Assembly (NCBI RefSeq): GCF_900107995.1
Contig: NZ_FNUM01000002.1
Location: 84,283 to 148,282, forward strand
Source: Alcanivorax sp. DSM 26293
GTDB taxonomy: Bacteria > Pseudomonadota > Gammaproteobacteria > Pseudomonadales > Alcanivoracaceae
DNA: 64,000 nucleotides
Reading direction: 5' to 3'
Position 1 is the stretch's first letter; each line of letters begins with the position of its first letter. This document shows, one piece after another, positions 1 to 12,647 of this stretch. Below the pieces are notes generated by a model that saw only the letters and a list, made by a program, of their open reading frames with translations, was not told the origin of the DNA and ran no database searches. A program made the translations under genes and the position numbers.

Positions 1-190
1 AGCTACAAGCTACAAGCTACAAGCTACAAGATACAAGCTACAAGCTACGATTGGATCGGGAGAAATGGAAAAGTTCCGGGTTGGACTCTGTTCCCCTTCC
101 AAGCTTGGAAGCGTGGGCTGGGACGTGTTCGGTTTGCACTGCGCCAGCTCGTGTTGCAGCTTGCAGCTTGAGGCTTGCCGCTTGTCCTTG
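1..190. repeat. Heptad-repeat inverted element, family A (copy 1, cut by window edge)
   Basis: Positions 1-50 are seven consecutive 7-base units of the form AAGCTAC (one unit reads AAGATAC). After a core of about 100 bases without repeats, positions 153-190 carry the same motif on the other strand (reading back: AAGCGGC, AAGCCTC, AAGCTGC, AAGCTGC). The element thus has two inverted heptad arms around a unique core. It fills most of the 366 bases before accA. No gene was seen in this stretch. A second copy lies at 12469-12630 and shares the inner junction CGTGTTGCAGCTTG. Its left end may continue beyond the window. Confidence 0.85.
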
Positions 191-366
191 AAACAGTTTG
201 CAACCTAGCGGTGCGCTTCGCGTCTCGACCTTGTCATCCGGTTACGGCTACACTTGTGCAGGCCAATTTCCGGCGTCATGGATGACGTTTCCGCCAGCCA
301 TGCGCCAGACACAAGGCGTACTATCCCGGCGCTTGCCAGCAAAACACCATAAACAGGCTCAGACAT

Positions 367-1338
367 ATGAACCCGAACTTCCTCGAATTTGAACAACCCA
401 TCGCAGACCTGGAAGCGAAAATCGAGGAGTTACGACTGGTTGGCAGTGGTAGCGAAGTCAATATTTCCGAGGAAGTGGCCAAGCTGCAGGAAAAGAGCAT
501 TTCGCTCACCGAAAATATTTTCAGCAACCTGAGTGCCTGGCAGATCTCCCAGCTGTCCCGCCATCCCAAGCGGCCTTACATGCTGGATTACATCAAGCGG
601 ATTTTCGCCGACTTCGACGAGCTGCACGGGGATCGGGCCTTTGCTGACGATCCGGCCATCGTCGGTGGCATTACCCGCCTGAATTCGAAGCCAGTGATGG
701 TGATCGGTCATCAGAAAGGCCGCGAAGTGAAGGAGAAGGTGCGTCGCAATTTCGGCATGCCCAAGCCGGAAGGGTACCGCAAGGCCCTGCGACTGATGGA
801 AATGGCCGAGCGATTCAAGATGCCCATTCTCACCTTTATCGACACCCCGGGTGCCTTTCCCGGTATTGATGCGGAAGAGCGGGGGCAGTCTGAAGCCATC
901 GCCCGCAACCTGCGGGTCATGTCCCAGCTGAAAGTGCCGATCATCGCCACCGTCATCGGCGAGGGCGGCTCCGGCGGGGCGCTTGCCATTGGTGTCTGCG
1001 ATCATCTGCAAATGCTGGAATTCTCTACCTACTCGGTGATCTCCCCGGAGGGTTGTGCCTCCATTCTCTGGCGCAGTGCCGACAAGGCGCCGGAAGCCGC
1101 CGCCGCCATGGGCCTGACTGCCGGTCGACTCCACGAGCTTGGCATTGTCGATCAGGTGATCAAGGAGCCCCTGGGCGGAGCCCACCGTGATTATGACCAA
1201 GCGGCCGATGCGATCCGCAAGGCCCTGGTGAAACAGCTGGATGCGCTCAAGGCCCTGGAGATAGACGCGCTGGTGGACCGCCGCTACGACCGCCTGATGA
1301 GCTACGGCAACGTGGATAGCGTCCCCGCTGACGAATAA
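367..1338 (+). CDS. accA: Acetyl-CoA carboxylase carboxyltransferase, alpha subunit
   Basis: AccA is one half of the carboxyltransferase that moves carboxyl from biotin-BCCP to acetyl-CoA, making malonyl-CoA for fatty-acid synthesis in the cytoplasm. The 323-residue product has the usual length (about 320). It opens with the typical [16 protein letters not shown] region, has the family-specific [10 protein letters not shown] segment near residue 157, and the glycine-rich [12 protein letters not shown] oxyanion region near residue 198. The ATG at 367 gives the conserved N-terminus. In many gammaproteobacteria dnaE lies just upstream and tilS downstream; tilS follows here, while upstream DNA inside the window is repeat sequence, so dnaE, if present, lies before position 1. 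Confidence 0.97.
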   Translation: MNPNFLEFEQPIADLEAKIEELRLVGSGSEVNISEEVAKLQEKSISLTENIFSNLSAWQISQLSRHPKRPYMLDYIKRIFADFDELHGDRAFADDPAIVGGITRLNSKPVMVIGHQKGREVKEKVRRNFGMPKPEGYRKALRLMEMAERFKMPILTFIDTPGAFPGIDAEERGQSEAIARNLRVMSQLKVPIIATVIGEGGSGGALAIGVCDHLQMLEFSTYSVISPEGCASILWRSADKAPEAAAAMGLTAGRLHELGIVDQVIKEPLGGAHRDYDQAADAIRKALVKQLDALKALEIDALVDRRYDRLMSYGNVDSVPADE

Positions 1339-1468
1339 TCGATTACTGCCTCCCTGACTACCGGGTTAAGGCCCGGGCCCATGGATAGGGCAAGCGTCCT
1401 GCAACTGCTATGCTTGCAGGGTATGCGCTCAACCCTGAAGGTTGACCCTGTCTGTTTCCGTGCGAGTG

Positions 1469-2770
1469 ATGACCTCCCCGATGCCAACGTCGCCACTGAT
1501 TCCCGATCTGGCAGAACAGGCCCCGCCAGGGCCGCTGCTCCTTGCCTTTAGTGGTGGGCTGGATTCTTCCCTGCTGTTGCAGCTGCTGGTTGAGGCTGGG
1601 CTGGGGCCACGGTTGCGCGTGGTGCATATCAATCATCAACTGCAGCCAGACAGCGCGAACTGGGCAGCTCACTGCGAGCAGAGGGTTGCCGGGCTGGCTT
1701 TGCCATTCCGGGTGGTCACGGTAACGGTCGATACGGACAAGGGTATCGAAGCCGGGGCCCGCCAGGCCCGCTATCAGGCCCTGTTTGCGGACGCCCGGCA
1801 TGACGGCGCCACGGTGATCACTGCCCATCACCGGGATGACCAGGCGGAAACCCTGTTGTTGCGATTGTTGCGTGGTGCCGGCGTGCAAGGCCTGGCGGCC
1901 ATGGGAGCGCTGGATCATCGTCAGGGGACGACCCTCTGGCGCCCCCTGCTGGACCTGCCTCGCTCTGCATTGGAGCGTAGTGCCCGGGAGAGGGGGCTGC
2001 AATGGCAGGAAGATCCCAGTAATCAGGATCAACGCCTGCGCCGCAACTATCTGCGCCACAGTATTTTACCGGCCCTGCGTCAGCGCTGGCGGGGTGCCGA
2101 TGAAATCCTGGCCCGAACCGCCAGGCACATGAGTGATGCCAGTGAATTGCTGGACGAAAGGGCGCAGGAGGATGCCGACGCCTGTGGTGTCAACGGTCAA
2201 CAATTTCCATTGGCCGGATTGGCAGCCTTGCGCCCGGCCCGACAGCGCAACCTGTTGCGCTGGTGGCTCCATCGCCAGGGCGCCAGTGCGCCCAGCGCCG
2301 CGGTGCTTGCCGAATTGCTGGCCCTGCAGGATGCCGCGGAGGATAGCCAGGCCAGGGTGGAGTGGGGGCACTGGGCCGTGCGCTTGTTCCGGGGGGCACT
2401 GTATCTGCTCCCCCGTGAGGCCCTGGCACCCTGGCAGGGCACCTTGTCCTGGCCGCAGGGGGCGCCGCCGCCATCACTGCCATTCTGGCAACTGTCGCCC
2501 ACAGCCGGGGAGGGCGGAATAAGCCTGATGCGGCCGCCAGGCGATCTGACCCTGCGTCCCTTTACCGGTGGCACGCGCTTGCTGCGCAACGGCATGCACC
2601 AGCGCATCAAGGAACTGTGGCGAGCGGCTGGCGTGCCCCCCTGGCAGCGGCATCAATGGCCACTGGTATATCGGGGCGAGACGCTGGTATCGGTGCCGTT
2701 GGTGGGGGTGGCCGATGGCGAAGAGGCTGATCAATGCGAAGAATGGTTTTTGTTGCCGCACTCCCGTTAG
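1469..2770 (+). CDS. tilS: tRNA(Ile)-lysidine synthase
   Basis: TilS makes lysidine at the wobble cytidine of the AUA-reading tRNA-Ile, which changes both codon and aminoacylation specificity. The PP-loop ATP-binding motif SGGLDSS is at about residue 28 and is followed by the VVHINHQL and TAHHRDDQAETLLLRLLRG motifs of the family. A C-terminal TilS substrate-binding domain (LTLRPFTGGTRLLRNGMH onward) completes a protein of 433 residues, a usual length. The start is uncertain: ATG 1469, ATG 1481 and an upstream TTG at 1442 are in frame and none has a strong ribosome site. The motif spacing favours one of the ATGs. It follows accA on the same strand after about 130 bases. Confidence 0.93.
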   Translation: MTSPMPTSPLIPDLAEQAPPGPLLLAFSGGLDSSLLLQLLVEAGLGPRLRVVHINHQLQPDSANWAAHCEQRVAGLALPFRVVTVTVDTDKGIEAGARQARYQALFADARHDGATVITAHHRDDQAETLLLRLLRGAGVQGLAAMGALDHRQGTTLWRPLLDLPRSALERSARERGLQWQEDPSNQDQRLRRNYLRHSILPALRQRWRGADEILARTARHMSDASELLDERAQEDADACGVNGQQFPLAGLAALRPARQRNLLRWWLHRQGASAPSAAVLAELLALQDAAEDSQARVEWGHWAVRLFRGALYLLPREALAPWQGTLSWPQGAPPPSLPFWQLSPTAGEGGISLMRPPGDLTLRPFTGGTRLLRNGMHQRIKELWRAAGVPPWQRHQWPLVYRGETLVSVPLVGVADGEEADQCEEWFLLPHSR

Positions 2771-2787
2771 CGATGTGAAGTGATGTA

Positions 2788-2839
2788 TGCACCGCGAACG
2801 CTGCTTAAGGTGCAGTTCGCCTCCGGCTCAGTGCACCCT
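2788..2839. repeat. Degenerate copy of the 31-base-arm inverted repeat
   Basis: The right arm (2809-2839) matches the right arms of the perfect palindromes at 22246-22322 and 37338-37414: it starts GGTGCAGTTCGCCT and ends CTCAGTGCACCCT, with one changed base in the middle. Of the left arm only TGCACC (2788-2793) remains, but the 15-base spacer length is kept. It lies between tilS and recQ in a 290-base stretch in which no gene was seen. Confidence 0.75.
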
Positions 2840-3061
2840 GCGATGACATGGGATGGCGGTAGGAGCTGGACGTATCGTTGGCCGTCTCCACACCAATACA
2901 GGCGACGAGCCTCATTGGCCAATGTCCTACGGGGTTGATCAACACTGACTGATATAGACGGGGATTTTGGGTCTGTACCCTGAGGTCTTGGATCTGCAAG
3001 GTGGCTCCCATGACCTCTGCCTCCTTGCTCTGAACTTCCGTCTGACTACCGAAGAGCCTTC

Positions 3062-4963
3062 ATGCAAGACGTGCAGCAATTACTTCAACAGACATTCAAA
3101 CTCCAGACCTTCCGTCCCGGTCAGCAGGCCGTCATCGACGCGCTACTGGCCGGGCGTTCGGCGCTGGCCGTGTTTCCCACCGGCGGTGGCAAGAGCCTGT
3201 GTTATCAGTTGCCGGCATTGATGCTGGATGGGCTGACGCTGGTTGTGTCGCCGTTGATTGCGCTGATGAAGGATCAGGTAGACCAGCTTAATCGGTTGAA
3301 TATCCCGGCAGCACGACTGGATTCCAGTGTGGATGCCGGTGAGCTGCAGGCGATCTATCAAGGGCTCGACGATGGCACCATCAAGCTGCTCTATGTGGCG
3401 CCGGAGCGCCTCGGCAACGAGCGTTTTCTGGCACGGCTGAAACGCCTGTCGATCAGCATGATGGCAGTGGATGAGGCGCACTGTGTGTCCGAGTGGGGAC
3501 ATAACTTTCGCCCCGACTATCTGAAACTGGCGCAGCTGGCCCGGGATCTCAAGGTTGGGCGGGTGTTGGCACTGACGGCTACGGCCACTCCGCAGGTGGC
3601 AGAGCAGATTTGCGACAGTTTCGAGATCGCCGGGGCGGATCATATCCAGACCGGGTTTTTCCGTCCCAATCTGGCCCTGGCGGTGCGCCCTTGCCGCACC
3701 GACGAGCGTGATCAGTACCTGCTGGAACAGCTCACCAGCCGGCCTGCCGAGTCCACCATCGTGTATGTCACCTTGCAGAAGACCGCTGAGACAGTGGCGG
3801 CTTTTTTACAGAAACAGGGATTGAAGGCGCAGGCCTACCACGCCGGGCTGAAAGACGAGCCCCGCCATCAGGTGCAAGAGGCCTTCATGGCGGGTGAGGC
3901 CGATATCGTGGTTGCCACCATCGCCTTCGGGATGGGCATCGACAAGGCAGACATTCGTGCGATCTACCACTACAACCTACCCAAGTCCCTGGAAAATTAT
4001 ATGCAGGAAATTGGCCGGGCCGGGCGCGACGGGGAACCTGCACACTGTCAGCTGCTGGCCAACCCGGACGACCTGACGGTTCTGGAGAATTTCACCTATG
4101 GGGATACACCGGACAGTGGGTCGCTGGCCGCCCTGATTCGCTGGCTTCTGGCACAGCCAGCCCAGTTCGATCTTTCTGTTCATGAGTTGTCCGGCCAATT
4201 CGATGTGCGCCCCTTGGTCATCAACACCTTGCTCACTTATCTGGAACTGGATGGGGTGGTGCGCGCCACGGCGCCGTTCTATACCGAATACAAAGTGGCG
4301 TTCCCGTCCTCCCGGGAGGCGGTTCTGGCTGGCTTTGACCCGGACCGGGCCGGTTTTCTGGAGCGCCTGTTTGCCACCGGCAAGGAGGGGCGTATCTGGT
4401 TGACCCTGCGGCCTATTGATGCCGCCCAGACCTTGGGAGAGGACCGCTTGCGAATTCTCAATGCCCTGAACTATCTGGAGCAGCAGCAGAAGATCGAGTT
4501 ACGGGTGGCCGGTGTACGTCAGGGGTATCGGATGCTGAATGTGCCAGCGGATCCTGAGCCAGTGATACAGCGTATGCAGGAGCAGTTTACGCTGCGAGAG
4601 CAGCGCGATATTCAGCGTCTGCAGACTGTGTGTGACTGGGCAGAGAGCACCGAGTGCCACCAACAGGCATTGGTGCGCTATTTCGGCGAGACCCTGGCGG
4701 CCCCCTGCGGCCAGTGCAGTGTGTGCCTCGGGGAAAAGCCGCAGTTGCCAGCCCGTCGTCGCAGGGCACCGGACCTGGCACTGATACAGGCTGTCCGTGA
4801 GGAAAACCATCAGGCGCTGGCTTCACCCCGGCAACTGGCCCGTTTTCTCTGCGGCATCAGCAGCCCCCGGGCCAGCCGTGCCCGGCTGGCCCGGCACCCG
4901 GCGTTTGGCTCGCAGATGGACGCGCCGTTTTCCGAGGTGCTGGCCGCCTGCGAGAGTGCCTGA
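3062..4963 (+). CDS. recQ: RecQ-family ATP-dependent DNA helicase, atypical domain order
   Basis: A 3'-5' DNA helicase of the RecQ family, expected to act in recombination and fork repair. Seen: Walker A region GGGKSLCYQLPAL, DEAH box in AVDEAHCVSEWGHNFRPDY and the second helicase domain with GRAGRDG. The tetracysteine zinc module is at C532, C549, C552 and C555, with the same spacing (16-2-2) as Escherichia coli RecQ. In E. coli that module follows the helicase core directly and is followed by winged-helix and HRDC domains. Here about 150 residues, including a winged-helix-like stretch, come before the zinc module and only 78 residues follow, with no HRDC. That order resembles RecQ proteins of Bacteroidetes type. 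Helicase assignment is certain; orthology to E. coli RecQ is not. Confidence 0.92.
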   Translation: MQDVQQLLQQTFKLQTFRPGQQAVIDALLAGRSALAVFPTGGGKSLCYQLPALMLDGLTLVVSPLIALMKDQVDQLNRLNIPAARLDSSVDAGELQAIYQGLDDGTIKLLYVAPERLGNERFLARLKRLSISMMAVDEAHCVSEWGHNFRPDYLKLAQLARDLKVGRVLALTATATPQVAEQICDSFEIAGADHIQTGFFRPNLALAVRPCRTDERDQYLLEQLTSRPAESTIVYVTLQKTAETVAAFLQKQGLKAQAYHAGLKDEPRHQVQEAFMAGEADIVVATIAFGMGIDKADIRAIYHYNLPKSLENYMQEIGRAGRDGEPAHCQLLANPDDLTVLENFTYGDTPDSGSLAALIRWLLAQPAQFDLSVHELSGQFDVRPLVINTLLTYLELDGVVRATAPFYTEYKVAFPSSREAVLAGFDPDRAGFLERLFATGKEGRIWLTLRPIDAAQTLGEDRLRILNALNYLEQQQKIELRVAGVRQGYRMLNVPADPEPVIQRMQEQFTLREQRDIQRLQTVCDWAESTECHQQALVRYFGETLAAPCGQCSVCLGEKPQLPARRRRAPDLALIQAVREENHQALASPRQLARFLCGISSPRASRARLARHPAFGSQMDAPFSEVLAACESA

Positions 4964-4995
4964 TGTGGGGAACGTGGGGTGTGGCCCCGGGAGGC

Positions 4996-5073
4996 GTTTC
5001 GAGGAGCGAGTTGCGGGTGACGAAAGGCCTGCCCGGTTTTGCATTTCGGGGCTCGCCCCTCGCAACTCGCTGG
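4996..5073. repeat. Heptad-repeat inverted element, family B (copy 1)
   Basis: Left arm: GTTTCGA, GGAGCGA, GTTGCGG, GTGACGA in direct 7-base steps (4996-5023). Right arm (5044-5073), read on the minus strand, is CAGCGA, GTTGCGA, GGGGCGA, GCCCCGA. The repeat unit is G-N-N-N-C-G-A. Related elements are at 38064-38094 (one arm) and 46511-46582 (two arms). It lies just after recQ. Confidence 0.75.
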
Positions 5074-9191
<4,118 letters not shown>

Positions 9192-9554
9192 ATGATGTCG
9201 GAGACCAAGCCCAGCAGAGCAGCCAAGGGATCGGGAAAGCGGGAGGCCATGCAGTTGTCTCCCGCCAGACAGATCGTGATTGCGCTGCTGGCGCTGGTGT
9301 TCGTCGGTCTGCAGGCTCGCCTGTGGTTCGGCGAAGGCAGTGTTCGGCACGTGGCCACCCTGGAAAAAGAGGTGGCCGCACTCAAGCAGAGCAATGCCAA
9401 ATTGAATGAGCGGAACCGCTTGATGGCTGCTGACGTGAGAGATCTCAAGCGGGGCACCGAAGCGGTGGAAGAGATTGCCCGAAAGGACCTGGGCATGATC
9501 CGCGACGGTGAAACCTTCTTCCTGATTCTCGAACAACCCCGGGGCGGCGAGTGA
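9192..9554 (+). CDS. ftsB: Cell division protein FtsB
   Basis: FtsB is a small bitopic inner-membrane protein that joins FtsL and FtsQ in the divisome and helps trigger septal wall synthesis. Seen: a membrane segment (about residues 27-45, IVIALLALVFVGLQARLW), then a periplasmic coiled coil (LEKEVAALKQSNAKLNERN) and the C-terminal EEIARKDLGMIRDGETFF that marks the family. The ATG at 9192 follows the eno stop directly. At 120 residues it is longer than usual (about 95); an ATG at 9249 preceded by GGGAGG would give 101 residues and is a real alternative. Its place between eno and ispD is the common gammaproteobacterial order. Confidence 0.93.
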   Translation: MMSETKPSRAAKGSGKREAMQLSPARQIVIALLALVFVGLQARLWFGEGSVRHVATLEKEVAALKQSNAKLNERNRLMAADVRDLKRGTEAVEEIARKDLGMIRDGETFFLILEQPRGGE

Positions 9555-10264
9555 ATCCAGTCATTGGCGGCCCCCTCTATGCGGTGGTACCGGCTGCCGG
9601 TATCGGTGAACGCATGGGGGCAGGTTTTCCCAAGCAATACCTGTCCCTGGCCGGGAAAACCCTGGCCGAACATACCCTCAATCGTCTGTTGTCGTTTGCG
9701 CCTATCGACAGGGTTCTGGTGGCCGTATCCGCGCAGGACCCCTGGTGGCCGACCCTGGGGGTTTCCTCTCATCCCCGGATTGCCACCGTTACCGGTGGGG
9801 CGGCACGGGCGGAATCCGTGCGCAATGGTGTTAGCCAGGCCCTGGCGCTGGGTGGAGAAAGCGCCTGGGTGCTGGTCCATGACATGGCCCGACCCCTGGT
9901 GCGGTTATCGGATATTCAAAACCTGCTCGATCAGACGGACAGGCAGGGTGCCATCCTGGCACTGCCCGTGGTGGATACCATCAAGCAGGCGGATGACAGT
10001 AACCACATTTCGGCGACCTTGAATCGTGACTGCATCTGGCGAGCCCTGACTCCGCAACTGTTTCCCGCACGCCCGCTGCTCGACGCGCTGCAGGGCGATC
10101 TCACCGGGATTACCGATGAAGCGTCCGCCATGGAAAGAGCCGGTTGCAGTCCGGCGCTGGTGGCCGGCCATGGCGACAATATCAAGATTACCGTGCCGGA
10201 AGACCTGGCCCTGGCGCGCTATTATCTGGGCCGCCAGCTGGGCGATGAGGAGAACATGTTGTGA
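9551..10264 (+). CDS. ispD: 2-C-methyl-D-erythritol 4-phosphate cytidylyltransferase
   Basis: Third step of the MEP isoprenoid pathway: MEP plus CTP gives CDP-methylerythritol. The 237-residue protein begins with the nucleotide-binding segment [20 protein letters not shown], and has [11 protein letters not shown] and the C-terminal [17 protein letters not shown] typical of IspD. Start is GTG 9551, overlapping the ftsB stop by four bases (GTGA); its stop in turn overlaps the ispF start in the same way, so translation is likely coupled. Confidence 0.97.
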   Translation: MNPVIGGPLYAVVPAAGIGERMGAGFPKQYLSLAGKTLAEHTLNRLLSFAPIDRVLVAVSAQDPWWPTLGVSSHPRIATVTGGAARAESVRNGVSQALALGGESAWVLVHDMARPLVRLSDIQNLLDQTDRQGAILALPVVDTIKQADDSNHISATLNRDCIWRALTPQLFPARPLLDALQGDLTGITDEASAMERAGCSPALVAGHGDNIKITVPEDLALARYYLGRQLGDEENML

Positions 10265-10752
10265 GTATCCGTATCGGTCAGGGTTTTGATGTCCATGCCT
10301 TCACGGAAGGTGACCATGTCATGCTGGGTGGCGTGGCGATTCCCCATGACCAGGGGCTCAAGGCCCATTCAGATGGGGATGTGGCGCTGCATGCTTTCTC
10401 GGATGCCTTGCTTGGCGCTCTGGCGCTGGGTGACATCGGCCATTATTTCCCCGACACAGACCCACAGTGGAAGGGCGCGGATTCCGGCAAGCTGCTTGCC
10501 GCGATTTATCAGGATGTGACCGCTGCCGGCTGGCAACTGGGCAATGCGGATCTGACTGTTATTTGCCAGGCCCCTAAACTGGCACCCCATATCGGCGCCA
10601 TGCGTCAGCGTATTGCTGACCTGCTCGGTTGCAGTGCGGCACAGATTTCGGTGAAGGCGACCACCACCGAAAAGCTGGGCTTCACCGGCCGCAAGGAAGG
10701 CATTGCAGTGCAGGCGGTCGTGCTGCTGGTGGCAACAGCGGGGCCCCGATGA
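10261..10752 (+). CDS. ispF: 2-C-methyl-D-erythritol 2,4-cyclodiphosphate synthase
   Basis: Forms the cyclic diphosphate MEcPP from CDP-methylerythritol 2-phosphate; works as a trimer with zinc. The metal ligands are visible in [10 protein letters not shown] (Asp10, His12) and the [18 protein letters not shown] segment; the C-terminal [18 protein letters not shown] is the IspF signature. The 163-residue length is normal. GTG start overlaps the end of ispD by four bases, and its stop overlaps the truD ATG. Confidence 0.98.
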   Translation: MSIRIGQGFDVHAFTEGDHVMLGGVAIPHDQGLKAHSDGDVALHAFSDALLGALALGDIGHYFPDTDPQWKGADSGKLLAAIYQDVTAAGWQLGNADLTVICQAPKLAPHIGAMRQRIADLLGCSAAQISVKATTTEKLGFTGRKEGIAVQAVVLLVATAGPR

Positions 10753-11765
10753 GCCTGCCTCGCGCCCATGGTGGCCCGGCGGCCAGGGGAGTATTGAAAG
10801 CCTCTCCTGCGGATTTCCAGGTAGTCGAACATATGCACGTGCGCCCGGAGGGCGAGGGTGAGCATCTGTGGCTGGAAATCGAGAAAAGCGGCTGGAATAC
10901 GGAAGATGTGGCCTTGCTGCTGGCCAAGCAGGCGGGCGTTCACCGTCTGGCCGTGGGGTACAGTGGACTCAAGGACAAGCATGCCATTACCCGCCAGTGG
11001 TTCAGCCTGCACCTGCCGGGCAAGGACGATCCTGACTTTGTCTGGCCTGAAGGACTGCGGCTTTTGCAGGGGATACGGCACCGACGCAAGCTGAATCGGG
11101 GTACCCACCGGGCCAACGGCTTTGTGCTTCGCGTTACCGGTTTTCAGGGTGATCGTCAGACTGTGGAGCAGCAACTGGCGACCATTGATCGCCAGGGCGT
11201 GCCGAATTATTTCGGCGAGCAACGCTTTGGTCGTGGTGAAGGCAATCTGGTTCGCGGTACAGCATGGTTGAGTGGCGGCGAAGCGCCCCGCAAGAAAGCC
11301 CTGCGCAGCTTATGGCTGTCAGCAGTGCGCAGCGACCTGTTCAATCGTGTGCTGGCCGAGCGCGTTGAACGCCAATGCTGGGACCGGGTACTGGCTGGCG
11401 ACCTGCTGCAGCCGGAAGGAAGTCGTGGTCTGTTTCCGGCGGACGAGGATCCTGACGCCGGGGAAAGGGTGATTGCCGGTCAGGTTCATCCCACCGGCCC
11501 TTTGCCGGGGGTGCCGGGCATGGCATCATCTGGCCCTTGCCGGGAACTGGAGCAGCAGGTGCTTGCTCCGCATGCCACCGTTATCCACGGCCTGTGCAAG
11601 ATGGGTGTTGACGAAGCTCGTCGGGCCACACGCTTGCCGGTACGGGACTTGCAATGGTCCTGGCAATCGGAAAGGGAAGGAGAAGCGTGTCTGGAGCTGG
11701 CGTTTACGCTGCCTACAGGCGCTTTTGCCACGACAGTGATGGCGGAAATTATAAAGCCTGAATAA
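10749..11765 (+). CDS. truD: tRNA pseudouridine(13) synthase
   Basis: TruD isomerises uridine 13 of tRNA-Glu to pseudouridine. The catalytic aspartate is in [16 protein letters not shown] (Asp about 76), and the protein has the [14 protein letters not shown] motif of the family. ATG 10749 overlaps the ispF stop (ATGA) and gives 338 residues, a normal size; earlier in-frame codons would run deep into ispF and are rejected. In many gammaproteobacteria truD is followed by surE; here pcm follows after 38 bases and surE is absent from this spot. Confidence 0.96.
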   Translation: MSLPRAHGGPAARGVLKASPADFQVVEHMHVRPEGEGEHLWLEIEKSGWNTEDVALLLAKQAGVHRLAVGYSGLKDKHAITRQWFSLHLPGKDDPDFVWPEGLRLLQGIRHRRKLNRGTHRANGFVLRVTGFQGDRQTVEQQLATIDRQGVPNYFGEQRFGRGEGNLVRGTAWLSGGEAPRKKALRSLWLSAVRSDLFNRVLAERVERQCWDRVLAGDLLQPEGSRGLFPADEDPDAGERVIAGQVHPTGPLPGVPGMASSGPCRELEQQVLAPHATVIHGLCKMGVDEARRATRLPVRDLQWSWQSEREGEACLELAFTLPTGAFATTVMAEIIKPE

Positions 11766-11803
11766 TCCGCCGAGAGGCAAATCCAGAGGCAAAAGAAGTA
11801 CAG

Positions 11804-12466
11804 ATGGATATCCAACTTAGTGGCATCGGCATGACCTCTGCTCGGACCCGGGATCGTCTGGTGCAGCGGCTACGCGATGCCGGCATCAGTGATGAGCGGG
11901 TACTTGATGCCATTCGCAATACTCCACGTCACCTGTTTATTGAAGAAGCCCTGGCTCACCAGGCCTACGACGATACCGCGCTGCCCATCGGCCACGGCCA
12001 GACCATATCCCAGCCGTGGGTGGTGGCACGTATGACCGAATTGTTGATCGCTAACGGCAGGCCCACCAAGGTACTGGAGATCGGTACCGGCTGTGGTTAT
12101 CAGACAGCGGTGCTGGCCCAGTTCTGTGATGCACTTTATTCCGTGGAACGGATCCGGCCGTTACAGGATCAGGCGCGCAAGCGGTTGATAAAGCTGGGCC
12201 TGGCGCGGGTACAACTCAAACATGCGGATGGCGGTTTCGGCTGGAAGAGCGAAGCGCCTTTTGATGGCATTCTCGCCGCCTGTGCCCGTGCAGAAATTCC
12301 CGATGATTTGTTGTCACAACTGGCAGACGGCGGTCGTCTGGTGATGCCGGTGGGTGGTGACCGTCAGCAGATCCTCACGGTCGTCGACCGCGACGGAGAC
12401 AAGTTTCATGTGCAATCACTGGATGCTGTTCGTTTTGTGCCGTTCCAGCGTGGGGTAATGCGATAA
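11804..12466 (+). CDS. pcm: Protein-L-isoaspartate O-methyltransferase
   Basis: Repairs age-damaged proteins by methylating L-isoaspartyl residues with S-adenosylmethionine. The 220-residue protein has the N-terminal family motif (DAIRNTPRHLFIEEAL), the active-site stretch IGHGQTISQPWVVARMTELL, and the SAM-binding VLEIGTGCGYQTAVLAQF. It follows truD and is followed by a heptad-repeat element and the DUF368 gene. Elsewhere in gammaproteobacteria pcm usually lies between surE and nlpD. Confidence 0.96.
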   Translation: MDIQLSGIGMTSARTRDRLVQRLRDAGISDERVLDAIRNTPRHLFIEEALAHQAYDDTALPIGHGQTISQPWVVARMTELLIANGRPTKVLEIGTGCGYQTAVLAQFCDALYSVERIRPLQDQARKRLIKLGLARVQLKHADGGFGWKSEAPFDGILAACARAEIPDDLLSQLADGGRLVMPVGGDRQQILTVVDRDGDKFHVQSLDAVRFVPFQRGVMR

Positions 12467-12468
12467 GG

Positions 12469-12630
12469 CAGCTACAAGCTTCAAACTACAAGCTACAAGG
12501 CGCGACCAGAATGGAAATTAGCGAATAAGCATTGCCCGCGGCCAATCGTCTGGAGCGCGGAATCTGGTGGCGATGAAACTACAATACTGAGCCCGTGTTG
12601 CAGCTTGAAGCTTGTAGCTTGCGGCTTATC
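12469..12630. repeat. Heptad-repeat inverted element, family A (copy 2)
   Basis: Left arm 12469-12500 has AAGCTTC, AAACTAC, AAGCTAC steps of seven bases; right arm 12597-12630, read on the minus strand, has AAGCCGC, AAGCTAC, AAGCTTC, AAGCTGC. The core of about 95 bases differs from that of copy 1 (1-190) except at the right junction, CGTGTTGCAGCTTG. The element starts three bases after the pcm stop and ends 17 bases before the DUF368 start. Confidence 0.85.
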
Positions 12631-12647
12631 AACAACGCAGGGGCAAC

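Noticed and set aside
1-50. Possible CRISPR array because of regular direct repeats.
   Set aside because: The unit is seven bases with no spacers, and the motif returns inverted at 153-190; no cas genes are near.
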